Assembly (NCBI RefSeq): GCF_013376475.1
Contig: NZ_CP045508.1
Coordinates: forward strand, 2,330,001 to 2,394,000
Length of the DNA: 64,000 nucleotides
Direction: 5' to 3'
Source of the DNA: Desulfolutivibrio sulfoxidireducens
GTDB lineage: Bacteria > Desulfobacterota > Desulfovibrionia > Desulfovibrionales > Desulfovibrionaceae
Part shown: piece after piece, positions 20,142 through 29,611 of the stretch
Numbering within the stretch: the stretch's first letter is position 1
How the letters are laid out: each line of letters begins with the position of its first letter
Made by a program: the position numbers and the translations under genes
The notes under the pieces: generated by a model
Told to the model about the DNA's origin: nothing
The model's database searches: none
Seen by the model: the letters and a program-made list of their open reading frames with translations, nothing else

Positions 20142-21245
20142 CCCCATCTGCGAGAGGATCCCTTCGTCCCGCCGATGGCGTCCGGGCCTGCGTCCCTTTT
20201 GAACGGAAATCCCGTTTTTTGGCCAGGGGCCTTCGCGACTGCGCCGCCTGCGCGCGACACGCAGTGGAAACACCACCTGAATCGAAGGGCCGACCGTGAC
20301 TTGGATGCTCCACGGAAATGCCCAAGGGAAATGTCGCGATACCGTCCTTTTTTTCCAAGACCGTATAAAATTCTCCATGGGAAGCCTTTCTTCGCTCCCG
20401 CTTCGCTGAAAGCCCCATGCCTGCGAATCCATTTCGCAACACGCACCAGTCTTGGCATCAAAAAACAACTCGTTTTTCTTCCGCCATCACAATTCATGTC
20501 CCTCGAGAAACACGCTGCAAACCTTTCCCCTGCCGCCGACAAATAAGCAGGCTCACGAAAAATATGTTTCTTCTTTTTTGGAAATTACTCCTGGACAGGA
20601 ACAGGAGACTGGCTTATATATTTCATACACTTTTGCTAGAAAGTGTTTGAGTTGAAGAAAATGTGCATTTCGTCGGTTATTCTGACATGCCTTGTTTTTG
20701 CTTCTTCTTGCCTGTTTTTGTCTCATCCGTTGTAAGCTGCACGTTTTTTCTTCTTTGACATTTCTTTTTTGATGTATTTCCGGTGCGTTTCCTGAAAAAC
20801 GGCCCGCACCTGGATGTCGCACCGATGTTTCCGTCTGTCGCAGTCCCTGTTTTCCGGACCGAGGCATGACCGGCGGGCACGCCGTCAGGGCCACAGCGAA
20901 GCGGTCCAGGAAGACGCGACCAGGCAAAGACGGGCCACGGACCTTTCACCTCTGGTCGACCGACCCGGGGAGTCAGGCCCCCCCCGCCTTCGGGCCTGGG
21001 AGACGACACGGCGTTTTCTCGATGCCTCGGTGTTGAAACCCCTGAAACTTCGCCCAGGGGCTTCAACAACAACGCCCGGGGCATCCGCTCAATCCTCATC
21101 GATTCTTGAAAAGCCCTTGCTGGATTTCCACGTTGTTTTCCGCGACGTGGTCAGCGTTTCGCATGGCGCGGGGAATGGATCAGGCGGTTTGTACCGAATC
21201 GAAAAAGCCTGAGGAACACATCGTACTTCTCGAGAGGGGGACACC
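20142..21245. other. Long gene-free region upstream of the RTX gene
   Basis: About 1.1 kb without a supportable gene. The section 20540-20790 is distinctly AT-rich and contains an inverted repeat ACACTTT-TGCTAG-AAAGTGT (20627-20646) beside TATATATTT. The rest is GC-rich; frames on the minus strand are open but look like non-coding translation. A second inverted repeat CCACGT/ACGTGG lies near 21129-21151. This is the likely promoter and long 5' leader of the RTX gene, possibly a regulatory region. Confidence 0.5.
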
Positions 21246-24200
21246 ATGGCGACCTTGCCACTCACCTTGACTGACGGCTCGGGCTTTCAATGGGACATCC
21301 AACAGAACGGAAGCGTCAATAACGGATCAAACGACGCCTATGACGGAGGCATGGTCCTCAACGGCTTCAGCAGCTTCTCCACGGCCACAACCGAGGATTC
21401 CGACCGCGAGGTGGTCATCGGGACCTACACCACCGGGAACATCACCGTCGTGCGCAAGGTCTATATTCCAAGCAGCGGCACCGGGTTCGCCAGATACCTG
21501 GAAATCGTCACCAACACCGGATCGACCGCAACGACATTCAATCTCGCGGTCAGCACCAACATGGGCTCCGACTCCGCGACGACGGTGGTCACCACCGAAA
21601 GCGGGGACACGACCCTGAACACGGCCGACAGGTATCTGATCACCGACGACACCGACGGTTCCAGCGATCCGACCGTGGCCCACGTGTTCTACGGCGCGGG
21701 AGGCACGGCCCCGAGCAGCCTGTCCATCAGCGGCGACACCGTCAGCTTCGGCTACAACCTGTCCCTGGCCGCCGGCGAGACCAAGATCGTCATGCACCTG
21801 GCCTCCCAGAACGCCAACCGGGCGACCGCGCAGACCACGGCCCAGTGGCTGGACTCCAACCCTTCGGCCATCTATGCCGGCATGAGCGCCACGGAACGGA
21901 GCCAGGTGGTCAATTTCAAGTCCGGTGTGACCAGTTCGGTAACCACCACCCTGGCCTCCGGGCAGACCAATCTGACCCTGACCGGCACGGCCAACATCAA
22001 CGGCACGGGCAATGCCGCAAACAACACCATCATCGGCAACTCCGGCAAGAACGTCCTGTCCGGCCTGGACGGCAACGACAGCCTGGCCGGCGGCGCTGGC
22101 AACGACACCCTGTCCGGAGGAAACGGCAACGACACCCTCGACGGCGGCACGGGCAACGATTCCCTGAACGGCGGCGCGGGCGTGGACACCGTGGCCTATG
22201 CCTGGGCCACCGCCGCGGTCAGGGCCAACCTGGGAACGACCACGGCCCAGAACACCGGCGCGGGCGGCACGGACATCCTGGTCGGCATCGAAAACGCCAT
22301 CGGCGGCAGCGGCCACGATACCCTGACCGGCACCTCCGCCGCCAATGATCTTTCCGGCGGCGCGGGCAACGACACCCTGACCGGCGGCGCGGGCAACGAC
22401 GTCCTGACCGGCGGCGCGGGCAATGATTACATCAACGGCGGCTCGGGGACCGATGTCGCCCAATTCAGCGGCGCCTCCAGCGCCTACACCTTCTCCGTCC
22501 TGGCCAACGGCGCGGTCCAGATCACGGGCACGGACGGCACGGACACCCTGACCGGCGTCGAGCAGGTCCGGTTCGGGTCGAGCGCCGCGGTAGCCCTCAC
22601 CCCCCTTCTGCCCACCCTGATCTCCCTCGGAGCGACAAGCGCGGACAAGACCGAGGGAAATGCCGGCTCCAAGGCCTTCACCTTCACCGTGACCCGGCAG
22701 GGCAACACCACCGGCGCGTCCAGCGTCAACTGGGCCGTGACCGGCAGCGGAACCAACCAGGCCACGGCGGCCGACTTCACCGGCGGGGCCCTGCCCTCGG
22801 GGAGCGTGTCCTTTGCCGCCGGCGAAACCCAAAAGACCGTCACCGTCAACGTCGCCGGCGACACCACGCCAGAACTGGCCGAAGGGTTCACCGTCACCCT
22901 GTCCGGCGTCTCCGGGGCCACCCTGGGCACCTCCACGGCCTCGGGGGTCATCCGCAACGACGACGCCTTCCAATTGACGGGTGACGACGACATCTGGAAC
23001 GGGAGCAATACCGAGGGCGACCTCTACGACGGTCTGGCCGGGGACGACGTGATGAACGGCCTGGCCGGAGACGATTCCGTCTACGGAAACCAGGGCGACG
23101 ACGTCCTCTCCGGAGGAACCGGCAACGACCGGCTCTACGGCGGCATGGGCGACGACACCCTGGTCGGCGGCAGCGGCAACGACTACCTGAACCCCGGCGG
23201 CGGCGATTCCGGCGGCACCGACACCTCCTCGGCCACCGCGACCATACCGAGCACCGGGCAGTCCTTAAGCATCAGCCTGACCGCGCCCCAGTCCACCGCG
23301 TCCACCACGGCCGCCATCTCGGGCTACGTCAGCCGATCGACCGTGACCTCGAACGAGTTCAACATCGCCTACGTCATCGACGTCTCCGGCAGCATGAGCG
23401 GCACATTCCAGGGATCGACCGTTGGCGACCTCAACGGCGACGGCAGCAGCAACACCCTGCTCGACGGGGCCATCGCCTCGTACGAGGCCCTGACCTCCTC
23501 CCTGGTCGGGTCCAACCTGGGATCCAGCCGGGTGGCCGTGATCCCCTTCCAGAGTTCGGCCAGCACCACCTACACCGGGACCCTGGCAGCCGACGCCAAC
23601 TCCAACGGCACCCGGGACGTGCAGGAGGCCCTGCGGGCCCTGGACGACAGCGGCGGCACCAACTACAATTCCGGCCTGGTCCAGGCCATCTCGTTTTTCC
23701 AGAATGCCGGCAGCGGCAAGAACATCGTGTTCTTCATCTCTGACGGAGCCCCGGATTCGACAAGCTACTCGGCTTCAGTAGCCACGCTTCTGGACAACAA
23801 CGGAATCGACGCCACCATCCGGGCCATCGGCCTGGGCACCGGAGCCAGCCTTACCGCCCTGGATCTGGTGGACGACAACACGGCCAACAACTCGGCGGAA
23901 CGGGTCACGGACCCGGCCGGCCTGACCGCCGGACTGATCGCCTCGCCGGTCACCCAGGCCGAGATCACCCGGGTCGAGATCTACCTCAACGGCAGGCTCT
24001 TTACGACGCTGTCGCCCTCGCAACTGACCAGCACCCCCTTCGGGCTCCAGTACAACGTCACCCTCACCGGCCTTCAGGACGAGACGAACATCGTCCAGAC
24101 CCGGGTCATCGCCAGCGATCCCGACGGCACCGTCGTGAGCACCTCCGAGGACATCATTGTGGGCGGCGGCGGTTACGACTACGTGTACGGCGGTTCCGGC

Positions 24201-25673
24201 AACGACGCCCTGGTCGGCGACGGCGGCAACGACGTCCTGGACGGCGGGTCGGGAACGGACACGGCCACCTATTCCGCGATGACCAGGAACCTGACCATCG
24301 ATCTCGGGCTGACCTCCTACCAGAATACCGGCGGGGCTGGCACGGACATGCTGGTCAACATCGAAAACCTCACCGGAGGTTCCGGCAACGACATCCTGAA
24401 GGGCGACTCCCTGGCCAACGTCCTGGCCGGCGGCAACGGCAACGACAGGCTTTACGGCCTGGCCGGCAACGACTCGCTCTCGGGCGGCGCGGGCAACGAC
24501 CTCCTGGACGGCGGCACGGGCAACGACACCCTGGCCGGCGGCACGGGCACGGACACCGCGACCTATTCCTGGGCCACCTCGGCGGTCAGGGTGAACCTCG
24601 GCACGACCACGGCCCAGAACACCGGGGCCGGAGGCACGGACACCCTGTCGAGCATCGAAAACGTCACCGGCGGCAGCGGAAGCGACACCCTGACCGGCAG
24701 TTCCGGGGCCAACGTGATCGTCGGCGGCGCGGGCCACGACACGATCACCGCCGGCTCCGGAAACGACACCCTGGACGGCGGCACGGGCAACGACGTCATC
24801 AACGGCGGATCGGGAGTGGACACCCTGACCTATTCCTGGGTCACCTCGGCGCTCACGGTGAATCTTGGCCTGACCACGGCCCAAAATACCGGGGGCGGGG
24901 GCACGGACACCCTGTCGAGCATCGAAAACGTCATCGGCGGCAGCGGAAGCGACACCATAACCGGCAATGCCTCGGCCAACGTCCTGACCGGCGGCAACGG
25001 CAACGACAGGCTTTACGGCCTGGCCGGCAACGACTCGCTCTCGGGCGGCGCGGGCAACGACCTCCTGGACGGCGGCACGGGCAACGACACCCTGGCCGGC
25101 GGCACGGGCACGGACACCGCGACCTATTCCTGGGCCACAACCGCGGTCAAGGTGAACCTGGGCCTGACCACGGCCCAGAACACCGGGGCCGGGGGCACGG
25201 ACACCCTGTCGAGCATCGAAAACGTCACCGGCGGCAAGAGCAACGACACCCTGACCGGCAGTACCGGGGCCAACGCCCTGACCGGCGGTTCCGGAAACGA
25301 CAAGCTCACGGCCGGTGCTGGCAACGACATTCTGACCGGCGGCCTGGGCACGGACACCCTGTCCGGCGGGTCCGGCAACGACGTCTTCGTCTACGCAAGC
25401 GTCTCCGAGTCCCCGTCCGGCTCGGCCAGGGACACCATCACGGACTTCGCCAGCGGGGACAAGATCAACCTGTCGGCCATCGACGCCCGAACCAACGTGT
25501 CCGGAAACCAGGCCTTCACCTACATCGGATCGTCGGCCTTCACGGGCGTGTCCGGGCAGTTGGCCTACTCCGGCGGGGTCCTGTCCGGCGACGTCAACGG
25601 CGACCGGACAGCGGACTTCCAGATCCGCCTGTCGAACACCCCGACCCTGACCGCGTCCTCCTTCGTCTTGTAG
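21246..25673 (+). CDS. Giant RTX calcium-binding protein with Calx-beta and VWA domains
   Basis: 1475-residue secreted protein. Residues 1-225: beta-rich N-terminal domain, not recognised. Residues ~255-410: GGxGNDxL calcium-binding nonapeptides. Residues ~455-575: a Calx-beta domain (TLISLGATSADKTEGNAGS to GVIRNDD). Residues ~580-660: more nonapeptides. Residues ~705-880: a von Willebrand A domain with MIDAS DVSGS, Thr in GGTNYNSG and SDGAPDS. Residues ~975-1390: nonapeptides alternating with TATYSWAT-type modules. Residues ~1390-1475: a C-terminal region like serralysin-type secretion signals (DTITDFASGDKINLS). No Sec signal; type I secretion is expected through the divergent genes at 25843-29393. 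Likely adhesin or surface/extracellular matrix protein. GAGAGGGGG precedes ATG 21246. Confidence 0.9.
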   Translation: MATLPLTLTDGSGFQWDIQQNGSVNNGSNDAYDGGMVLNGFSSFSTATTEDSDREVVIGTYTTGNITVVRKVYIPSSGTGFARYLEIVTNTGSTATTFNLAVSTNMGSDSATTVVTTESGDTTLNTADRYLITDDTDGSSDPTVAHVFYGAGGTAPSSLSISGDTVSFGYNLSLAAGETKIVMHLASQNANRATAQTTAQWLDSNPSAIYAGMSATERSQVVNFKSGVTSSVTTTLASGQTNLTLTGTANINGTGNAANNTIIGNSGKNVLSGLDGNDSLAGGAGNDTLSGGNGNDTLDGGTGNDSLNGGAGVDTVAYAWATAAVRANLGTTTAQNTGAGGTDILVGIENAIGGSGHDTLTGTSAANDLSGGAGNDTLTGGAGNDVLTGGAGNDYINGGSGTDVAQFSGASSAYTFSVLANGAVQITGTDGTDTLTGVEQVRFGSSAAVALTPLLPTLISLGATSADKTEGNAGSKAFTFTVTRQGNTTGASSVNWAVTGSGTNQATAADFTGGALPSGSVSFAAGETQKTVTVNVAGDTTPELAEGFTVTLSGVSGATLGTSTASGVIRNDDAFQLTGDDDIWNGSNTEGDLYDGLAGDDVMNGLAGDDSVYGNQGDDVLSGGTGNDRLYGGMGDDTLVGGSGNDYLNPGGGDSGGTDTSSATATIPSTGQSLSISLTAPQSTASTTAAISGYVSRSTVTSNEFNIAYVIDVSGSMSGTFQGSTVGDLNGDGSSNTLLDGAIASYEALTSSLVGSNLGSSRVAVIPFQSSASTTYTGTLAADANSNGTRDVQEALRALDDSGGTNYNSGLVQAISFFQNAGSGKNIVFFISDGAPDSTSYSASVATLLDNNGIDATIRAIGLGTGASLTALDLVDDNTANNSAERVTDPAGLTAGLIASPVTQAEITRVEIYLNGRLFTTLSPSQLTSTPFGLQYNVTLTGLQDETNIVQTRVIASDPDGTVVSTSEDIIVGGGGYDYVYGGSGNDALVGDGGNDVLDGGSGTDTATYSAMTRNLTIDLGLTSYQNTGGAGTDMLVNIENLTGGSGNDILKGDSLANVLAGGNGNDRLYGLAGNDSLSGGAGNDLLDGGTGNDTLAGGTGTDTATYSWATSAVRVNLGTTTAQNTGAGGTDTLSSIENVTGGSGSDTLTGSSGANVIVGGAGHDTITAGSGNDTLDGGTGNDVINGGSGVDTLTYSWVTSALTVNLGLTTAQNTGGGGTDTLSSIENVIGGSGSDTITGNASANVLTGGNGNDRLYGLAGNDSLSGGAGNDLLDGGTGNDTLAGGTGTDTATYSWATTAVKVNLGLTTAQNTGAGGTDTLSSIENVTGGKSNDTLTGSTGANALTGGSGNDKLTAGAGNDILTGGLGTDTLSGGSGNDVFVYASVSESPSGSARDTITDFASGDKINLSAIDARTNVSGNQAFTYIGSSAFTGVSGQLAYSGGVLSGDVNGDRTADFQIRLSNTPTLTASSFVL
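24430..24577 (+). repeat. 148-bp exact internal duplication, first copy
   Basis: Identical in DNA to 24991-25138, offset 561 bp (187 codons, in frame). It encodes GGNGNDRLYGLAGNDSLSGG and the following residues to TATYSWAT in the RTX gene. Identity including third positions shows a recent duplication or gene conversion. Confidence 0.9.
24991..25138 (+). repeat. 148-bp exact internal duplication, second copy
   Basis: Second copy of the 24430-24577 segment inside the RTX gene. The flanks diverge at synonymous sites immediately outside. Confidence 0.9.
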
Positions 25674-25696
25674 CGGTCGGAGTCCCAAAAACGCGG

Positions 25697-25737
25697 CGGC
25701 CTGATCCGGAATCCCACCGGATCAGGCCGATTTTTTT
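25697..25737 (+). terminator. Rho-independent terminator after the RTX gene
   Basis: Perfect 13-bp stem CGGCCTGATCCGG / CCGGATCAGGCCG (25697-25709 / 25717-25729) with loop AATCCCA, then A and TTTTTTT. 23 bases after the stop codon. Confidence 0.92.
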
Positions 25738-25842
25738 GGAAAACCCGCCAGACGCGCGGGGCATGACGCGAAACCCGGGACCCGTCCTTCCGGACGAGTT
25801 GCGAATCCAGACACGCCCTCCCCGCCCCCTGGTCTTTCGACA

Positions 25843-27219
25843 TCAGGGTTCGCGCAGACTTTCATCCAGTCCCCGAATGAGGGGATAGGCCAAAAAGGTG
25901 ATGACCCGGCGATCCCCCACGACGATCTCGGCCGACAGGGTCATGCCCGGCAAAAACCGCGTGCCCTTGGCGATGTCGTGCAGGGTGGTGTCGATCAGCT
26001 CCACCCGGGCCTGATAGGTGGGCACCGCATCGTCTCCGGTGCCCATCGTGTAGGCGTCCTCCGAGACCACGCGCAACCGGCCCTCCATGGTCCCGTGGCG
26101 CTGGAAGGGAAAGGCGTCGAGCTTCAGACGCACCGGATCGCCGATGTGCACGTACCCGACATCCTTGGTCTCGATGGACACCTCGGCCTCAAGCGGCACG
26201 TTGAGGGGCACCAGGGTCATGATGGGATCCCCCTCCTTGGCCACGGACCCCACGGAAAACCGGCCCATGTCCAGGACCACGGCATCCACCGGACTGGCCA
26301 GTTCCGCCAGTTCCCGGTAGCGCGTGGCCTTGGCCCGCTGCTCCACGAGGGTATCGTATTCCTTGCGCGTGGTGGTCAGGGTATTGGCGGTCTCATTGCG
26401 CCAGTTGTTGAGGAAGGCGTCGCGTTCGGAAGCGGTCTGGGCCATTTGCTGGGTGCGCACCTTGAGTTCGTTGGAGATGCCCTCGGCCTCGGACTGCACG
26501 GAGGAATACTTGCTCTCGGCCTCAAGCACGCTTAAGCGCGAGTCCGCGCCCTCGGAAAAGACCTGCTGGCGCATGGCCAGGACCTCCTCGGCCGTCTTGA
26601 GCAGCCGGTGCAGGCTCTCCAGACGTTTCCTGAAGGACTCGGCCTCGTCCTTGGCCTGGGCGAGACGGCTGTCATAGGCCTGCATCCGGGCGCGATATTC
26701 GTTTTGCCGGCCGCGATACAGGTTCGACTGCAGGGCGGCCTCGGTCGGCTCCATGTCGGGAGTGACCATGAACGGCGTATCGGACAGTTCGCACTCCAGG
26801 CGTTTGAGGATCACCTTGAGGGTCGCCAGACGGACCTCGACCTGGGCCTCGTCGGCCATGGCGAAGGTGGGGTCCAGAGACACCAGGACCTGGCCCTTTT
26901 TGACGATCTGCCCGACATCCACGTGAAATTTCTTGATGATGGAGTTGACCAGGGGTTGGACGAGCACCTGCTTGCCGGTGGAGATGAGCCGTCCCCGGGC
27001 CGTGACGATCATGTCCATCCTGGCCACGATGGACCAGGTCAGGGCGCACACCACGAGCGCCAGCAGGAGATAGTACGTCGCCCGGATGAAAATCGGCACC
27101 GGCTGCTTTTCCAGTTCCACGGAATCGGGCTGGAACTCCAGGGCCTTGTGGTCGAGATCCTTGACGCCGGGCCTGGCCCTCAACCAGGACGAAAAGCGCT
27201 TGGCTGGGCGTGTTTTCAT
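25843..27219 (-). CDS. HlyD-family type I secretion membrane fusion protein
   Basis: Periplasmic adaptor joining the inner-membrane ABC exporter to a TolC-like outer-membrane channel. 458 aa: short cytoplasmic N-terminus, one membrane segment (~45-65, ATYYLLLALVVCALTWSIV), lipoyl/barrel-sandwich half (QPLVNSIIKKFHVDVGQIVKKGQVLVSLD), a long alpha-helical hairpin (~130-290), second lipoyl half, beta-barrel, and the family C-terminus FLPGMTLSAEIVVGDR. Start at 27219 overlaps the stop of the upstream ABC gene as ATGA, indicating coupling. Likely exports the RTX protein at 21246. No outer-membrane channel gene is nearby. Confidence 0.92.
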   Translation of the reverse strand: MKTRPAKRFSSWLRARPGVKDLDHKALEFQPDSVELEKQPVPIFIRATYYLLLALVVCALTWSIVARMDMIVTARGRLISTGKQVLVQPLVNSIIKKFHVDVGQIVKKGQVLVSLDPTFAMADEAQVEVRLATLKVILKRLECELSDTPFMVTPDMEPTEAALQSNLYRGRQNEYRARMQAYDSRLAQAKDEAESFRKRLESLHRLLKTAEEVLAMRQQVFSEGADSRLSVLEAESKYSSVQSEAEGISNELKVRTQQMAQTASERDAFLNNWRNETANTLTTTRKEYDTLVEQRAKATRYRELAELASPVDAVVLDMGRFSVGSVAKEGDPIMTLVPLNVPLEAEVSIETKDVGYVHIGDPVRLKLDAFPFQRHGTMEGRLRVVSEDAYTMGTGDDAVPTYQARVELIDTTLHDIAKGTRFLPGMTLSAEIVVGDRRVITFLAYPLIRGLDESLREP

Positions 27220-29393
27220 GCCGTTTGCCCCTTCGGCGTTGCCGCGAGAACATGGCGGTTCTGCGCCTCCCACAACTCCCGATAGATTTGGCAGGAGGTT
27301 ACAAGCTCGGCGTGCTTGCCCACAGCCATGATGCGCCCCCTGTCGATGACCACGATGCCGTCGCAGCCGGCGACCATGGACAACCGATGGCTGATGATCA
27401 GCATGGTCCGGCCCTTGCCGATGGCCTTCAGATTATTCTGGATGATGGCCTCGCTTTCCGCGTCCAGGGCGGAGGTGGCCTCGTCCAGGATCAATATCCG
27501 GGGATTGATCAGCAGGGCCCGGGCGATGGACAGCCGCTGCCGCTGGCCGCCGGAAAGGTTGGACCCGTTTTCGGTGATGGGCGTGTCGTAGCCCTGGGGC
27601 ATGTTCTGGATGAATTCGTCGGCCCCGGCCAGGCGGGCCGCGCCCACGATCTCCTCGAAACTGGCGCTGGGCCTGGTATAGGAGATATTCTGGCGCACGG
27701 TGCCGCGAAAGAGAAAATTCTCCTGCAAAACCACGCCGGTGCTGCGCCGCAGGTGCGGCAGATCGATCTCCCGGATGTCCAGCCCGTCGATTTTGATGTT
27801 GCCGCCCTGCACGGGATACAGGCCCTGAACCAGCCTGGCCAGGGTCGATTTTCCCGAACCGCTCCGGCCCACGATGCCCACGGACGCCCCCGGAGGAATG
27901 GAGAGGTTGACCTCGTTTAAGGCGAAGGTCGCCCCCTGGCTGTAGCGGAAGGTGACGCGCTCGAATTCGATGCGTCCCTTGATGACCGGGGCCAGGCCGC
28001 GCACGGCCAGGGGTCGCTCGGTGGGGCGGTTCATGATGTTGCCCAACATCTGGATGGAAAGCCCCACCTCCTGGTACTGGTGCAAGAGGGAGACGAATCC
28101 GACCAGCGGCGAACTGACGCGCTGGGAAAGCATGTTGAAGGCGATAAGCGCTCCCACGGTCATGACGTTGTCGAACACCAGGTTGACCCCGACCCAGAGC
28201 AGAACGACCGTCATGAGTTTTTGGATCAAGTCCGTGAGCGTCTGTATGGAGACGGAGAGCTTGCCCACCCGAAACTGCATGGAGATGGTCCTGGCCGACT
28301 GGTTGTCCCAGTTCCGGGACTGCAGCGGTTCCAGGGCCAGGGCCTTCACCGTGGGCATGCCGTGGATGGACTCCACCAGGGTGGCCTGCCGTTCGCCGTC
28401 GGCCGCGTAGAGGTCGTACAGACGCCTCTTGAAGATGGGGATGGCGAATCCCAGTATGGCGGCAATGAGCAGCGAGGTCACCAGGACGATCACGGACAGG
28501 GTGACGCTGTACATGAAGATGATCGGGAACACGACGATGAGGATGCTCAGATCGAGCAGGGTGAAAAGCAGCCGGCCGGTAAGGAAGGATCGTATCTTTT
28601 CGGTCTGCTGCATGTGCTTGAGCAACACGCCGGCCGAACTCGATTCAAAAAAATCCGTGGGCAGATACAGGAGGTGATTGAAGGTGCGCCGCGTCAGGCG
28701 CATGTCGATCTTGTTCGTGGCGTACAGCAGCATGGTCTGCTTGATGTAATTGAAGGAGGCGTCGAACACGAGAAGCACGATCATGCCGATGGCCAGGGTC
28801 TGAAGGGTGGAGAACCCCTTGTGCACCAGCACCTTGTCGATGACCAATTGAAAAAAGATGGGGCTGCCCAGGGCCAGGACGTTGATGATCATGGCCGAGG
28901 TGGCCACGTCCCGGAACAATCTCTTTTCCCGGAAGATCTCGGGCAAAAACCAGCGGAGCGAAAAGGGTTGATTCTCGTCCGTCAATTTGTAGTTGCGCTT
29001 GATGAGAATCGTTGTCCCGTCCCAGATTTTCTCGAACTCCTCCTGGTCGAGAAACTTGAATCCGGCCTGCATATCCAAGGGATTGAGTATGGCCACCTGG
29101 GGCTTTTCCCCGGGACGCACGCCGGAAAGGAGGATACTCGTTCCATCCTTCAATCGTGCGATCGCCGGAAAGGCCTGTCCCATATTGAAGAGCCTTTCCC
29201 ATCCGAGATGCGCTTCCTTGGCCCGGAAGCCATGCTCCTTGGCGATGCGCAAAAGGAGAGGCAGGGGTGTTTCAGCGTCCTGCAAGGCATATTTATGCAA
29301 AATGCCGTCAAGCGTGAAATCGAGATGAAAATGTCGAGCCACCATGATAAAGCAGAGTATCGATGTATGGTTGGCAGCATTGATATGCGACAT
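27216..29393 (-). CDS. Type I secretion ABC transporter (HlyB/LapB type)
   Basis: 725-residue exporter of RTX proteins. Residues 1-140 form a C39-like domain in which the catalytic Cys is absent (THTSILCFIMVAR-like start without DCG) and the His/Asp sites are not conserved. It should therefore bind rather than cleave the substrate, as in HlyB. Residues ~150-440 are the six-helix membrane domain. The nucleotide-binding domain shows Walker A GRSGSGKST (~508), signature LSGGQRQR (~613), Walker B ILILDEATSALD and the H-loop ISHR. AGAGGG precedes ATG 29393. Same transcript as the HlyD gene. Confidence 0.93.
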   Translation of the reverse strand: MSHINAANHTSILCFIMVARHFHLDFTLDGILHKYALQDAETPLPLLLRIAKEHGFRAKEAHLGWERLFNMGQAFPAIARLKDGTSILLSGVRPGEKPQVAILNPLDMQAGFKFLDQEEFEKIWDGTTILIKRNYKLTDENQPFSLRWFLPEIFREKRLFRDVATSAMIINVLALGSPIFFQLVIDKVLVHKGFSTLQTLAIGMIVLLVFDASFNYIKQTMLLYATNKIDMRLTRRTFNHLLYLPTDFFESSSAGVLLKHMQQTEKIRSFLTGRLLFTLLDLSILIVVFPIIFMYSVTLSVIVLVTSLLIAAILGFAIPIFKRRLYDLYAADGERQATLVESIHGMPTVKALALEPLQSRNWDNQSARTISMQFRVGKLSVSIQTLTDLIQKLMTVVLLWVGVNLVFDNVMTVGALIAFNMLSQRVSSPLVGFVSLLHQYQEVGLSIQMLGNIMNRPTERPLAVRGLAPVIKGRIEFERVTFRYSQGATFALNEVNLSIPPGASVGIVGRSGSGKSTLARLVQGLYPVQGGNIKIDGLDIREIDLPHLRRSTGVVLQENFLFRGTVRQNISYTRPSASFEEIVGAARLAGADEFIQNMPQGYDTPITENGSNLSGGQRQRLSIARALLINPRILILDEATSALDAESEAIIQNNLKAIGKGRTMLIISHRLSMVAGCDGIVVIDRGRIMAVGKHAELVTSCQIYRELWEAQNRHVLAATPKGQTA

Positions 29394-29611
29394 GAATTCC
29401 CTCTAGAGAAGATACCCTGGCAAAAATTCACCAGGCCGATCCATGCGACGAACGGTGTCGACCGACAGGCCACACCCGTTCAGTCCGGTCACGAAGTCAT
29501 GGGGGACACACGCCAAGGAAGGCGGCGGGCAAATGCCGTGCACCAACGCCCGCCAGGCTGACGCCGCCGCATTCAAAGCCCCGTATCCTCCAACCGCCGC
29601 CGGGCCCGCCG

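Noticed and set aside
20054-20542. Open frame of 162 codons on the minus strand after cheZ
   Set aside because: It reads through the 70-bp tandem repeats, has no ribosome binding site and no recognisable composition.
21327-25688. Long open frames on the strand opposite the RTX gene (about 550 and 640 codons)
   Set aside because: They mirror the GC-rich codon periodicity of the RTX repeats and give low-complexity Gly/Val/Arg sequences with no domain.
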